Of a stretch of 64,000 bases of DNA, positions 11,317 to 21,346 are shown piece by piece (position 1 is the first letter of the stretch; each line of letters begins with the position of its first letter). This stretch comes from Pseudoscleropodium purum (lineage: Eukaryota > Streptophyta > Bryopsida > Hypnales > Brachytheciaceae): assembly GCA_963969395.1 (NCBI GenBank), contig OZ017798.1, forward strand, positions 22,002,173-22,066,172. The letters run 5' to 3'. The position numbers were made by a program, and so were the translations under genes. The notes below the pieces were generated by a model. The model saw only the letters and a list, made by a program, of their open reading frames with translations. It was not told where the DNA came from and did not search any database.

Positions 11317-12981
11317 GTGGGAATGCCTCCGCTACGTAGGTCTAGACAAGCGAGTCCCTCTGGAGGTGAGGTGAAGCTCCGGAAAGTTATTCCGGTTATT
11401 CCCTCCACAGAGCCGGAAAAGTCTGAACTCATGGATGATCTCAAATCCATGGGTTGCCTCGGGTTTGCCGAGAAACCCTGGGGTTTTAGGGAGGAGAGAA
11501 TGGTCAAGGAGCTCCTCGGAAAGCTGTCCAACCAGTTTGACAACATAGTGAGAGGAACTCCCGTCAGCTGGAACGAGGGGATGTGGAGAGCGGTTTACGG
11601 TTTCCGAGCAGGAGGTTTGGGGATGGCGAGCCGGAAGGATGAGTTTGTCCGAGGGAAGTTCAAGGGAGCCGTCAACCCGAAGGACGGATACGCGGTCGAA
11701 GATTGTGTGGATGACCGACACCGTCGGATCCTGCAATTCCTGGTTCCGGTTCTTCACCTGGAAAAGCCGACCAGGGTGACGATCACCCTCGGCAATACCA
11801 TTTTCGGTGCCCTTAGTGGTACCCGGAAAGTGGACTGGGCACGGATCATTTCCGATCTCGTGGCCCAGCTAGTTAGTAGGGTTGGGAAGAAAAGGGCCAC
11901 TCCAGTGTGCCCTTATCTCTTCCACCTCTATCGGGAGAACCAAGTCCTCACCGACATGGAGGAGAAGGTGTGGAAGACGCAGGAAGTGCTCCTGAAGTAT
12001 GGGGAGTCGGAGACGGATGACGAGGCCGAATCCGATTCCGGGTCAGACCGGGAGTCCAGCGAGGAAGAGGAGGAGCCGATGCCGTCGATCAAGCGACAGA
12101 AGTTGACGCCTCCATACAAGCGCGGGACGCCTCCCGGTCAAGACAAACCGGCCCCGGAAGAGAAACCGGAAGCCGAGAAGACTGTTTCCGGGGGAGACCC
12201 GGATATGCAAGATCCGTTCAACGGTCTGATCAACGTCCTCTGCAACATCAGGGCGGATTGGGAGGTCAAGCACAGGACGCTTGAGGCGATCGGCAAGTTG
12301 GTGGGTGCGGCACCGGACAGCAAATTGGCGGAACAAGTGGCGGAGTGCATCACGAATCCGGAAGAGACCCGGAAGCAGGAAGCAGAGATCCGCCGGTTGC
12401 AGGAGGAGGTGGATAAACTGAAGGCAACTCTTTTTGCCTATCAGGAAGACGTGACGGCCGCCCGGGAGATGGCGGAGGAGACTCGGAAGATAGCCGAGCA
12501 GATCAAGGCGGTCCTGGGAGAGACCGGAACGGCCGCCGCCAAAGCGAAGCTCTTCGACGAGAAGATCCACGAAGAGAAGAAACCATCCGGTTCTCGGATG
12601 GTCCGGATTCTCGCGGACTTCGCTGAGCAGGTGGAGACGGCAATGGTGGAGGGGCGGAAGGCTGCGGACCGGATCGAGGAGAGCAGCCGGAAGCTGACGG
12701 GAGCGACGTGCGACAAAGGTATTCATCTTTCGGACATCTCGCTACCGGATCTCTTTCCGGACGCAACCATTCAGAAGGATAGGAAGGATTGGACTCCTGA
12801 GTCCAAGAAGTCTGCACGGACTGGGACTCCGGGCACGAGACCGGATATCACCATCGACTTGGAGTCTCCACCCGGATCGAATCCTGCGGAGGGGGAACGG
12901 GTCCGAAATTTGAGTGAAGTCTTCGAGGAGCTAGTCCCGGAGGTCGGAAGCCCGACAATAGGATCTAGAGTTGTAGGGTAG
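11317..12981 (+). CDS. R1 ORF protein, 554 aa, unknown (Gag-like)
   Basis: An intact 554-codon ORF with no obvious intron. Residues about 20-115 form a conserved N-terminal module (PVIPS, W-F-EERMVKELLGKLSNQFD, VRGKF). Residues about 150-210 form a second module (VTITLGNTIFGAL, PYLFHLYRE) also kept in the old R2 copies. Residues about 230-258 are an acidic Ser/Glu tract followed by a basic NLS-like KRQKLTPPYKRG. Residues about 350-430 are a charged heptad-rich coiled coil, and a second helical stretch lies at about 440-490. The C-terminus has DITIDLESPP, which resembles a SUMO-interacting motif. No zinc knuckle, protease, RT or integrase was seen. The layout suits a capsid-like or accessory protein of a retroelement; this is inference. 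I do not recognise the family. Confidence 0.75.
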   Translation: MGMPPLRRSRQASPSGGEVKLRKVIPVIPSTEPEKSELMDDLKSMGCLGFAEKPWGFREERMVKELLGKLSNQFDNIVRGTPVSWNEGMWRAVYGFRAGGLGMASRKDEFVRGKFKGAVNPKDGYAVEDCVDDRHRRILQFLVPVLHLEKPTRVTITLGNTIFGALSGTRKVDWARIISDLVAQLVSRVGKKRATPVCPYLFHLYRENQVLTDMEEKVWKTQEVLLKYGESETDDEAESDSGSDRESSEEEEEPMPSIKRQKLTPPYKRGTPPGQDKPAPEEKPEAEKTVSGGDPDMQDPFNGLINVLCNIRADWEVKHRTLEAIGKLVGAAPDSKLAEQVAECITNPEETRKQEAEIRRLQEEVDKLKATLFAYQEDVTAAREMAEETRKIAEQIKAVLGETGTAAAKAKLFDEKIHEEKKPSGSRMVRILADFAEQVETAMVEGRKAADRIEESSRKLTGATCDKGIHLSDISLPDLFPDATIQKDRKDWTPESKKSARTGTPGTRPDITIDLESPPGSNPAEGERVRNLSEVFEELVPEVGSPTIGSRVVG

Positions 12982-13002
12982 ATAGGATTTTGATTTCAGG
13001 AG

Positions 13003-13022
13003 CGGATCCGGATCCGGATCCG
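13003..13022. repeat. (CGGATC)n tract downstream of the R1 ORF
   Basis: A run of CGGATC/GGATCC units, palindromic in each unit, lies about 20 bases after the ORF stop. The same tract is present at the matching place in all six R1 copies. Confidence 0.8.
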
Positions 13023-13122
13023 ACTCAACAGTATTAGGTTAGACCGGAAGTTAGATTAGGATGGCGGCGGACCCCCACGGGTTTTCCGCTCCTTTTTGTG
13101 CTTTTAGGGTTTTGACCCTTTG

Positions 13123-13130
13123 TATATAAA
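13123..13130 (+). promoter_or_regulatory. Second TATA box of R1, copy 1
   Basis: TATATAAA follows TTTGACCCTTTG, about 140 bases after the ORF stop, and is conserved in all R1 copies. In an LTR model this would be the U3/R promoter driving the internal region, leaving about 1 kb of R-U5 to the right end. Confidence 0.5.
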
Positions 13131-14234
13131 TCGGTTCCTGAGATGGGAATTGGGAGTTTTTCATTTTGCAAACTTCTTGTACTTTTCTATTCTCTTCATT
13201 GTGTGTCTCTCTCCAGCGCGACAGGATTGTATGATGTGGAGTTAGGATAGTACGAGTTGGTTTGCGAGTGATTTCTCCCCTTGGTGTTTCTTTTCTGATC
13301 CAAGGTGCATGTGAGTAGGTATCGAAGAGTTGGGAGTGAACTTAGTTCCTCAGCACGTCTAGAGTTTGAGATTCCGGGTGAGAAAGCCGTTGTTAGGCTA
13401 GGCGGGTAGGGAGGGATTCCTTAGCTGCGCTAGAACTCCCGGGTGGGAAATCCGGTCGAGTGTCCGATCTCCTGTGAGGTCTCACCACCCGTATGGGTAA
13501 CGGAAGAACTTTAGTTGACGTTGGAACGGACGGGTGCACTTGTAACCACCTGTCTTCGCACGGATCGGAAGTAGCATCAAGGTCGTTGTAGTACGAGAGG
13601 GTCGAGTGTGGGGTCTTTGTGTGACCTACAACCCGGATTGCTATTTGGGTTGTTGTGAAGGACCAAACCGGATCCGGAGTAGCTTAGGAGTTTAGGAAGT
13701 AGGACAGTGGGTCTTCAGCCACTATAAATCACGGAAGGAGTGGTGGGCCTACCACTCTCAAATGTAAGCGGCGACCCCTCTGATGGTGAAACAGAGGCAA
13801 AACTAAACCGGATAGGATTACGGATACAGGATGACCATCCCGACCGGATTGGTCAGGACGGATTTCCAGGATCGGAAGTTGTGAGATCCTGGGATTTGGG
13901 TATTTGTACGGACCGGATAGTAAGTAGGACCGGAAGAAGGAGTAATCCGGTCTGTAGTTATCCGGTGTGGTGGTATTTCTGGTTCTAGATCTAGGACCGG
14001 AAAGTAAGATTGGGATACTGACTTAGCTTAACTGCTTAATAGAGCTAGATACTTCATAGGATCTCGTGGGTTCGATCTTTAGAGTCACTTAGTTATACTC
14101 TAGAGCAATTTTTGTGAGTATAATGGGGAATTGACCTGCCCTGTGCTGCGACAGATCATCTATCTACCACCTCTCATTATGGCTATTAATATTTGTAAGG
14201 TGGATATCCTTTAAATCACCAGTTTTTGATGTTG

Positions 14235-14430
14235 CGCCTACATACTATTATTAAATTGGTCAAATTTTCATATTTCTTATTAGCAAGTGAAAGGAGATTT
14301 TAACACATTATAAACACAATATTTAAATATTGTATGCAAAAATTATAAAATAATAAAGTTTAATTCTAAAACAATTTTTTCCAAATAAGTATTTGATTGA
14401 TTTTGGAGATGTACATAGAGTGAAGAGGTC
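14235..14430 (+). repeat. Dispersed repeat, copy at 14.2 kb
   Basis: Direct-orientation partner of 7525-7790, sharing CAAATTTTCATAT, AGCAAGTGAAAGG, TATTGTATGCAAAAA and GGAGATGTACATAGAGTGAAG. The ends are not defined. Confidence 0.5.
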
Positions 14431-14814
14431 CACACTAAAACTTACTCCTTGATTTATAAGTTTGGCACATTATGGCCTCTTTTGGTGTCATCTTCGACCT
14501 CGATTTCTATGCTCTAGCTAGTTTTGTCCCCCATTGCCATCCAGGTGCACTTTTATTTTATTTTGTAGTAACTTCTCCAAGGTAATTCAAGGTTTGCCAA
14601 TGTTTCAACAAGGTTGTTTTGGCCATCATTATTGTATACAACCATGTATGGACGCACCCCCATGATACATACTATTGAGCACAACAGGTATGGCATTGCA
14701 TGCTACATAGTATGCATACCCCAATCACATACATGATGAGTGCCAGTGTTTTGTAGCAGGTAGTGTATCATGTTCTCTAGGTTTAGACAACTTAGATTTA
14801 GGTGTATGGACTAA

Positions 14815-15840
14815 AGACAATTTATTCGGCATACAAGGTGGATCCCCCCAAGAGGGTGCATATTCTAAAGAGAAATTTGGTACCTATCCAAGTGTTGTCC
14901 CCTCCAAAAGAGGGTCAAAATCCTAGGGGAATTTTGACACTGGCTACGTTTGTTTGGAAAAAAATGAAGTGCGAAAAAAAAGAGGGGTGTCATTGGGCAC
15001 ACAAGGTGTGCCTCCCCCCAAGGGTGCATATTCTAAAGAGAAGTTTTGCACCTACCCAACTCTTGGACTAAAAAAAAAGAAGGTCAAAATCCTAGGGGAA
15101 TTTTGACACTGGCTAGGTTTAATTAGTTGGAAAAAAATTAAGTGAGAAAAAAAAGAAAGGGGGTGATTTGGCACATAAGGTGGGCCACCCCCACTAGGTG
15201 CATATTCTAAATAAAACTTTTGTACCTTCCCAAGTCTTGGTCCAAAAGAAAAGAGGGTCAAAATCCTAGGGGAATTTTGATATTCACCACATTTAGTTGG
15301 AAAAAAATTAAGTGCAAAAACAAAAGAAAGGGGGTTCATTGGGCATACAAGGTGGGCCCCAATAAAAATAGGGTGCATATTCTAAAGAGAAATTTGGCAC
15401 CTATCCAAGTGTTGTGCCCCCCCCCCCCCCGAAAAAAAAAAAAAGGATCAAAATCATAGGGGAATATTGACACTAGCCATGTTTGTTTGGAAAAAAATGA
15501 AGTGCAAAAAAGAAAAGGGGTGTCATTGGGCACACAAGGTGGGCCCTTCCAAAAGGGTGCATATTCTCAAGAGAAATTTGAACCTATCCAAGTCTAGGCC
15601 CAATAAAATACAAGGTGAAAATTCTAGAGGAATTTTGACACTAGCCATATTTGTTTGGAAAAAAATTAAGTGCAGAAAAAAAAGGGGTGGGATGATTGGG
15701 CACTTTTGGTGGCCCCCCTCCAAATAGGGTGCATATTCTAAAGACAAATTTTGCACTTATCCAAACTTGGCCAAATAAAATACAGGGTCAAAATGCTAGG
15801 TGAATTTTGACAATCACCATGTTTGTTGGAAAAGAATGGG
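14815..15840 (+). repeat. ~175-bp tandem repeat, six units
   Basis: The anchor GTGCATATTCT recurs at 14856, 15024, 15198, 15373, 15557 and 15729, giving spacings of 168, 174, 175, 184 and 172 bases. Each unit contains a GGGCACACAAGGTGGGCC-like segment, a C-rich run, a near-palindrome TCAAAATCCTAGGGGAATTTTGA-like core (7-bp arms TCAAAAT/ATTTTGA around CCTAGG) and TTTGTTTGGAAAAAAAT. Short ORFs through the array only reflect the repeat. Confidence 0.85.
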
Positions 15841-15845
15841 TGCCA

Positions 15846-17300
15846 AAATAAATTGACCACCATCTTCAATTTCTTAGTGTTTGTTCTCATGAAGACTTGA
15901 AATCAATTTCCGAACTTCTCTATGGACGTTATATGACATTACAATCTTCTCATGGATAAGGCATTTAGTTCAAACTTGCGGGTGAGATGCTTGGTCTCCT
16001 ATGTGTAATTTGAATTTGTCCAATTAGAATTTAAAATACAACAATGAAGCTTGCTAGTGGTTTAGTGGACAAACATTGAGACAAAGAAATACCTCTAAAT
16101 TGAGAAAGTCATGACAAAGCCGAAATCAGTGTTTCGTGAGGCCCCAAACTCTATGTACTTTTCCACTTTGTTTGTTTGGAGCTTCAGCTTCCAATGTTGA
16201 CGTGGTTTTGGTTCAGTGTTATGTTTGGAGTAGGTCCTTCACGAAAGCACTATGTGGCTGCTTCCTTTCATCAACTTTTCTTCGCTCGGTGGTAGTGTTT
16301 TGTTTCTCTTTGTGAGTTTCTCTTGCTAGTCTGTGTAGGGTTCATTTTTTTCTCTTTTGGAGTTTTAGATTGGTAGGCTATAGTGTATAATTTGCAGACT
16401 GGTAGTTTGGTAGGGAGGCAGAAGTCGTCCGTGGTGCTGCCTGGAGTTGCGGCTGCTAGCACTACTTAGTTTTAGGGTTTCTTTGCATTCAAGCACCCCT
16501 AAGAGCCATCTAATCGCATTTATTGCACCCAACAAGAAGTGATATTAGGGGTGCTTAATGCAATGAAGGAGGATGAAGCTTGAATATCTGCGTTGAGGGT
16601 TTTCAATGGATGCAACAACAAATATGAGATGTGCAAGAGGAAGGCATAGTTTTGCAAGTTCAAGCTCTTCCTTCCTCGTTTCTTTTTTTATAATCTACGG
16701 CTTTGTGGGTCAGCTCGTAGACTTTTGCTTGTTAATTTCGGTTTTTAGAGGCATAGGAACTTTGCACATCTCCACCAACGTGGGCAGTGCTGTAGTTGTC
16801 TTCGAATTTATGTCTTGAGTACAAGCAGGACATAAGATGATGGCTAGATGCAATTGTAGGGTTTAGGACAACAATTTTGAAATCAAATGATGCTGTAATG
16901 GAGGGCATTTCTACCAATGTCGCACATTGCCAGGTTGGGGTGGATGCTTACGGTTTTCACTGATCGTAAAAAGGATCACAATTGTAGTGGGGGTCACCTT
17001 CTTTTGGAACGTGACTCCTTTTTTTCAAATTTTTGTAACACTTTCTGGATTCAGTTGTCAATAGTGATTGCATTCTCTCTAATTACTAAGTGGACCACAT
17101 TTTGGTGGTTGCAAAGCTGACTTCCATTATCTAGACAAGTATTTCTATTATCAACTAGTGTTTTGCCGGGATGAAGTAGTATGATATCAAAATTGGTTCA
17201 ACTTTGTGGAGATTGGATTTAGGGTAACGTATTACTTCGACATGGGAAAAAAGAAGATAGTGGAGCAAATAGGGGATGTTGTGACGAAAAGAGATGATGT
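15846..17300. other. Intergenic, no supported gene
   Basis: It has several short ORFs on both strands, none with domain resemblance or splice logic. It runs from the end of the tandem repeat to the left end of R2-a. Confidence 0.35.
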
Positions 17301-18107
17301 CGGTTGTCGCACGCGTAGTCTAGGTGTAAGTATGTTTACACACAAAAACATGGTAAGATTACACGAATTATCGTCCCAGGGAATTCCAGATGCTTTTCCA
17401 AACTCTAGTATTCGGATGATCGTTTTTTCTTCTTTCGACTATTCTCTTTCACTCTCTTTTCTGGAATCACTACTATCCGGATTCCAATTCGGATCTGGTA
17501 TCACTCGGTTTTCCGGTTTCATCCTTTAACAAAGTGGTTTTTAATTCCTCTGTTTTACCATTAGAGGGTCTGCTATTGATTTTTCGAGGGGTAGGGAATT
17601 CACCATTTTAGTCTATTCACTACACAGATAAAACAAAAAACAAAAAACATTCAAGTACTCAAGATGTTATAGTGTAGAAGGTAGATCCGGATCTTTACAA
17701 CATTCTGGATGGCCAATCCAGAATGCAGGTCACTCAAGACTACGTTCACTCTTCTTTACTACAATGACAGATCTTAGGCACCCATAATTGACAAGGGGGT
17801 AATCTTTCTAGGTGTAAGATAGATCCCAAGGTTGGCAGACCTTCTGGTGAGTGGAAATTTCCTTTGATGGTCGCTAATCTCCGTATAGAATTGTTTCCAA
17901 TTTTGGATCTACACGCACACCACTCTTCACTAGAAACCGGATTACCGTTCTGATAGTTCAAAGGCACTACGCGCAACTCCTTCGTCTCGTATCTAACATC
18001 ATTACAATAGTACTCCTTTAATCTGATCAAGTTATCTGAAATTTGGATTTCTCATCACCCATCCTTCTCACATATCAACACTCAAACAATAAACCAATAC
18101 AATCTGG

Positions 18108-18419
18108 TAGGGTTGACACGACGTCCGGGACGTCCAGACGTGGACGCTGACATTCGCGGTCCCGGTGGATGCAGCATCCGCCTGTCCCCCGTCTGCCTGT
18201 CCGCCTGTCCGCCCCGTCCGTTCGCCTGTCCGTCCGCCCGATTACGGCCATCCGATCGACGCGCGGACTGATCTGGTCCGCACGATCTGGGCGTCCGCCC
18301 CGCCCCGCCCGTCTACTTTCTGACGGCGGTCGGGACGCTGCGTCCGCTAGCGTCCGTGTGTCCGGCCGTCCAGAAAACGGACGCTATTTTGGGGCGGACG
18401 TTGAGATTCGTCAACCCTG
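18108..18419. mobile_element. hAT-type MITE, 312 bp, with 8-bp target duplication
   Basis: Ends are TAGGGTTGAC (left) and CAGGGTTGAC (complement of right). A perfect 8-bp duplication, CAATCTGG, flanks it at 18100-18107 and 18420-18427. The matching place in R2-b (near 59,930) lacks the insert. The element is GC-rich in an AT-rich setting and packed with GTCCG/CGGAC pentamers in both orientations, likely binding sites for a hAT transposase. It encodes no transposase. Confidence 0.85.
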
Positions 18420-18751
18420 CAATCTGGATATACAGTTGGAGCCAGAATGTTCACCAAGTGACTCAAATTAAAGAAGAGAATGGAATAAAACAAAATAATT
18501 GCTAAGATGGAATGAGAGGGCAACAAACTTGCCCGCCCTTAAAAACTGAAATCCAAACCAAAGTCAACGTCTAAAAAGTCAAAAAAGCACCCCAAAAATT
18601 AGAACAACCAACTAGTGAACAACCTGGGATATTTGGAACATTCATAGCCCAACTACCCCTACAAATCCGGAACCCCTAAAACAATCCGGAACCTAGATCC
18701 ATGCTTCAAAATCCCGTTTTGGAATAAAAATCCTACCTAACTACATGTATT

Positions 18752-20707
18752 CTATCTACCCCATCGTACCTTCTTCAAGTTGCTTCCACTTTGATTGCCT
18801 AGAGTCTTCATCGAAGCCTTCATTGGTGTATTCTTTGCTGATGACTAAGTTTGAGGCTTCCATGAAACCTTAGGAGGTGAGTCTTCTGATTTCATCTCTT
18901 CTTTGGATTCGGACTTCAAGACCTCTTCCTTCGACTCTTCAATCTCCTGAATCTCCGGATCCTTGGCTTACGGTGACTCACTCAATTCAATCTCAACATG
19001 ATCCCGTTTCGACGTTGATTGTTACATATAGGAGAAATCTTGCGGATGAGACTAAGCCGAATTCATCATTACTCCAATCTGTGCGTTTAGGTTTTTGCGA
19101 ACTGTCAATTTGGGTACCATAAACTTTCTGGCCATGATTTTCCTAGGTGGTGGGAAAATTGGGACAGAAACCCCTTGCTCGGTCGGAATAGACTTCTCAG
19201 TTGTCCCTTTCTCCGGCTCAGGTATCGTTGGTTTTGATGGAGTCTATGCTTGGCTACTTTAGGATCTCGCAACTGGAGTGAGGATAGATTTCAGTCCCTC
19301 CGATTGTGGCTGAATCGAACCACTAAAAGTTGACCAAATCAGAGTTTGTCGAATTGGAATATCCTGGAATATGCTCCTTAGGACTTCTAGAAACCCTTCT
19401 AAATTGATGGCCCATTCCGGATCCAAGTACCCCAGCAACTTCCACATGTCCTTCAAAACAATCCCCATTCGGGCTTCAAAGTCAACTAGGATCTTTACCA
19501 TCTTGGATTCAGTCATGTGTCCTTCCTTCTCTAACCAAGCGGTGTAAAGGTCAACTCGGATCACCGTATGCTCCGGAACCATGATAAGTTCGTTGAGGTC
19601 ATGGATGAGTCGAAGAGCCTCCGTCTTCTTCTGTCTTGCTGTGTTCAACTCCCCTTCCATCCACTCGAGTTGGGACTTGAAGCTATCTTTTTCCTCCTCC
19701 AACTTCCGGATTTGTTCTTCTTTCTATCGAAACTCCTTCGGATTCGAACATTTTCGGATCTCCTCCAAAATTTGGTTTGACTCAACCTTGAGTTTGCTTG
19801 CGATAAAGAGCATGTGATCTTCCAGGTCACCATACACTTGTTTGGCTTGCTGCATCCACTAGATTCCAACTTCAAAGAACTCCAGCTCTTAGGGACGTTT
19901 CAGATCTAGAATTGGTTCCTCCCCTTTCGATGTTGGCGCTTTTCCTCGTGCCGACGGATCTATAGACTTCCTTCGTTTCTAGTCCATTGCTTCTTCTTCT
20001 ATGGATTCCTTCTCTTCCTTCTCCAACTCATCCGTGAGGCTGTACTTCAAGATCTCGACTCCAATGTTGTACTCAATCTTCTCCTCGACACTCAAGACCT
20101 CCTTGTGGTGATAGAGGTGGAATAGATATAGCATAATAGGGCCGTGCTTCGCTTGGCCCACGTGCTCTGCCAACTTGCCTACGACTTCTTGAATCACCCT
20201 CCCCCAATGGACAATCCAGTCTTCGAAAACTCCAAAAATGGTATTGGCCATCGTGACCATAATCTAGGTAGGCTTTTTTGGATATAAGATTGGAATCAGA
20301 AAATTCAATACCCGTCTATGCTTCTTATTCTTACAATCACTAATAGCAAAACCTTTTTTTGAGTGGGCTTGACTCTAAAACTTTCCAGCTATGTACTTGT
20401 CCGCTCTTTCAACTAGTCTGAGTCCATTCTTCTTAAACGAATAGACATCCGCCCAGATGTCTTCCATCCAAGCTATAGATCGACCTCTCACTGTCAACTC
20501 ATACTGATTTGAAACTTTGTAAATGAGTTCTTGAATCATCTCCTTGTTCTTCATGCTCCACGGCCTATCTAACAATCTGACACATCTGATACACATGAGG
20601 TCCACTTCTAATTGCGCTCGGTGATCCGAATCGGAAGGGATAACCGGACAAACCATTTGGGCTACAACTCCAGACTTTTGTGCAGTTGGGTCAACAGTTG
20701 CCGCCAT
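18752..20707 (-). pseudogene. R2-a ORF, 652 codons with in-frame stops
   Basis: ATG at 20707, terminal TAG at 18754-18752. The open pieces at 20707-20375, 20260-19979 and 19702-19259 all lie in one frame, so decay is by nonsense and missense with no net frameshift. It keeps the R1 modules: PVIPS, NKEMIQELIYKVSNQYE, the W-ED-W-DVYSFKK region, ANTIFG, and LYLFHLYHHKEVL. A Lys/Glu tract, a coiled coil (EEEKDSFKSQLEWMEGEL) and SKMVKILVDFEARM follow. The C-terminal part (IEIELSESP) is about 100 residues longer than in R1. At least two stops stand where R2-b has CGG (Arg), i.e. a CG-to-TA change. Confidence 0.7.
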
Positions 20708-21346
20708 GAATCACCAACAATTGATAAACTAATCTAGTACTAATCCTTCCGTTCTCTTTCTATCTTGGTTGCTATCTCACCACTCTTTCTGTCAACTATA
20801 CGTTCATCAAGTTTAGCAAGCAAAGAGGGAGAGAAAGAGAAGTGGCGATGGGTTTAAGTACCTAGCGCGCGGCTGACAGTTCTTGATGGAGAATGAGTAG
20901 AAGACCTTCCCCTAATGGTCTCCTAGTTTCCTAGACTGGAAGTCTACAACGTAGGTTTGGAGAATCTGGTACTTTTCCAAATCCTGGAGCTGTATCGGAT
21001 TTGTTTCTGTAACGTTACTAACAATTTTAGCAATTCGAAAATTGACTATTTCTATTATAGTTGTAGTGTAGTAGAAATCTCTAGGGGTTACCAAATTAAA
21101 TGAAATTTGCAAGTCTATCTAATCCAAATTCTAGACTAACTTATTTGGTTTGAATTTTCGTGCTTTCACATTAGTGTAGATCCTGTAGAGCCTAAACAAC
21201 ATTCACAGGTGATTTTTGTTGACCCTCTTTTTTAATTATGGCCCTTGACAACCTTTGGTTTTAGGTCGGCTAGTTTATCACTCGAGGCTTCCTTTATAGT
21301 TGCCTTTGTGTTTTGGGGTCCAGATGCAAGATGCACAAGCATAGAC

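Larger units (their letters stand above)
10870..14153 (+). mobile_element. R1 element copy 1, intact ORF (solo LTR or gag-only element)
   Basis: A 3,284-bp unit. It starts TGTTGCAGC (one change from TGTCGCAGC in its siblings) and ends GCTGCGACA. It is flanked by a perfect 5-bp target duplication, GATCA, at 10865-10869 and 14154-14158. In order it contains a leader with a TATA box, a 554-codon ORF, a (CGGATC)n tract at 13003-13022, a second TATA box, and about 1 kb of noncoding sequence rich in CCGGA/TCCGG. There is no terminal direct repeat, reverse transcriptase, integrase or DDE domain. TG...CA ends with 5-bp duplications are what retroviral-type integrases make, so a solo LTR is the leading explanation; a short-TIR DNA element is the alternative. 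Confidence 0.8.
17305..21190 (-). mobile_element. R2-a: old, degenerate relative of R1
   Basis: The left end TGTCGCACGCG resembles the R1 terminus. The right end is only estimated from the distance to the ORF. Homology to R1 is visible outside the coding part: CCTCTGTTTTACCATTAGAGGGTC near 17,550 matches the R1 3' region, and the GCAGGTCACTCAAGACTACG area near 17,730 matches R1's GTAGGTCACACAAAGACCCC. The encoded protein is clearly homologous to the R1 ORF. A hAT MITE (18108-18419) sits inside. No target duplication could be assigned. Confidence 0.55.

Noticed and set aside
12043..12726. 227-codon ORF on minus, antisense to the R1 ORF (also at the matching place in other copies)
   Set aside because: It is a shadow of the real ORF: high-GC coding sequence leaves the opposite strand open. 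Its Arg/Leu-rich composition and lack of conserved modules fit a shadow.
10870..14153. Full-length LTR retrotransposon with paired LTRs
   Set aside because: No direct terminal repeats within any R1 copy, no RT or integrase anywhere in the window, and no primer-binding site between copies; adjacent copies are nested, not paired.
14802..15727. Chain of ORFs with recurring VHILKRN peptides
   Set aside because: These are translations of the ~175-bp tandem repeat; the unit is not a multiple of three and frames shift from unit to unit.
18169..18471. 100-codon plus ORF rich in Arg/Pro/Ser
   Set aside because: It is created by the GTCCG repeats of the hAT MITE and runs across its right end.
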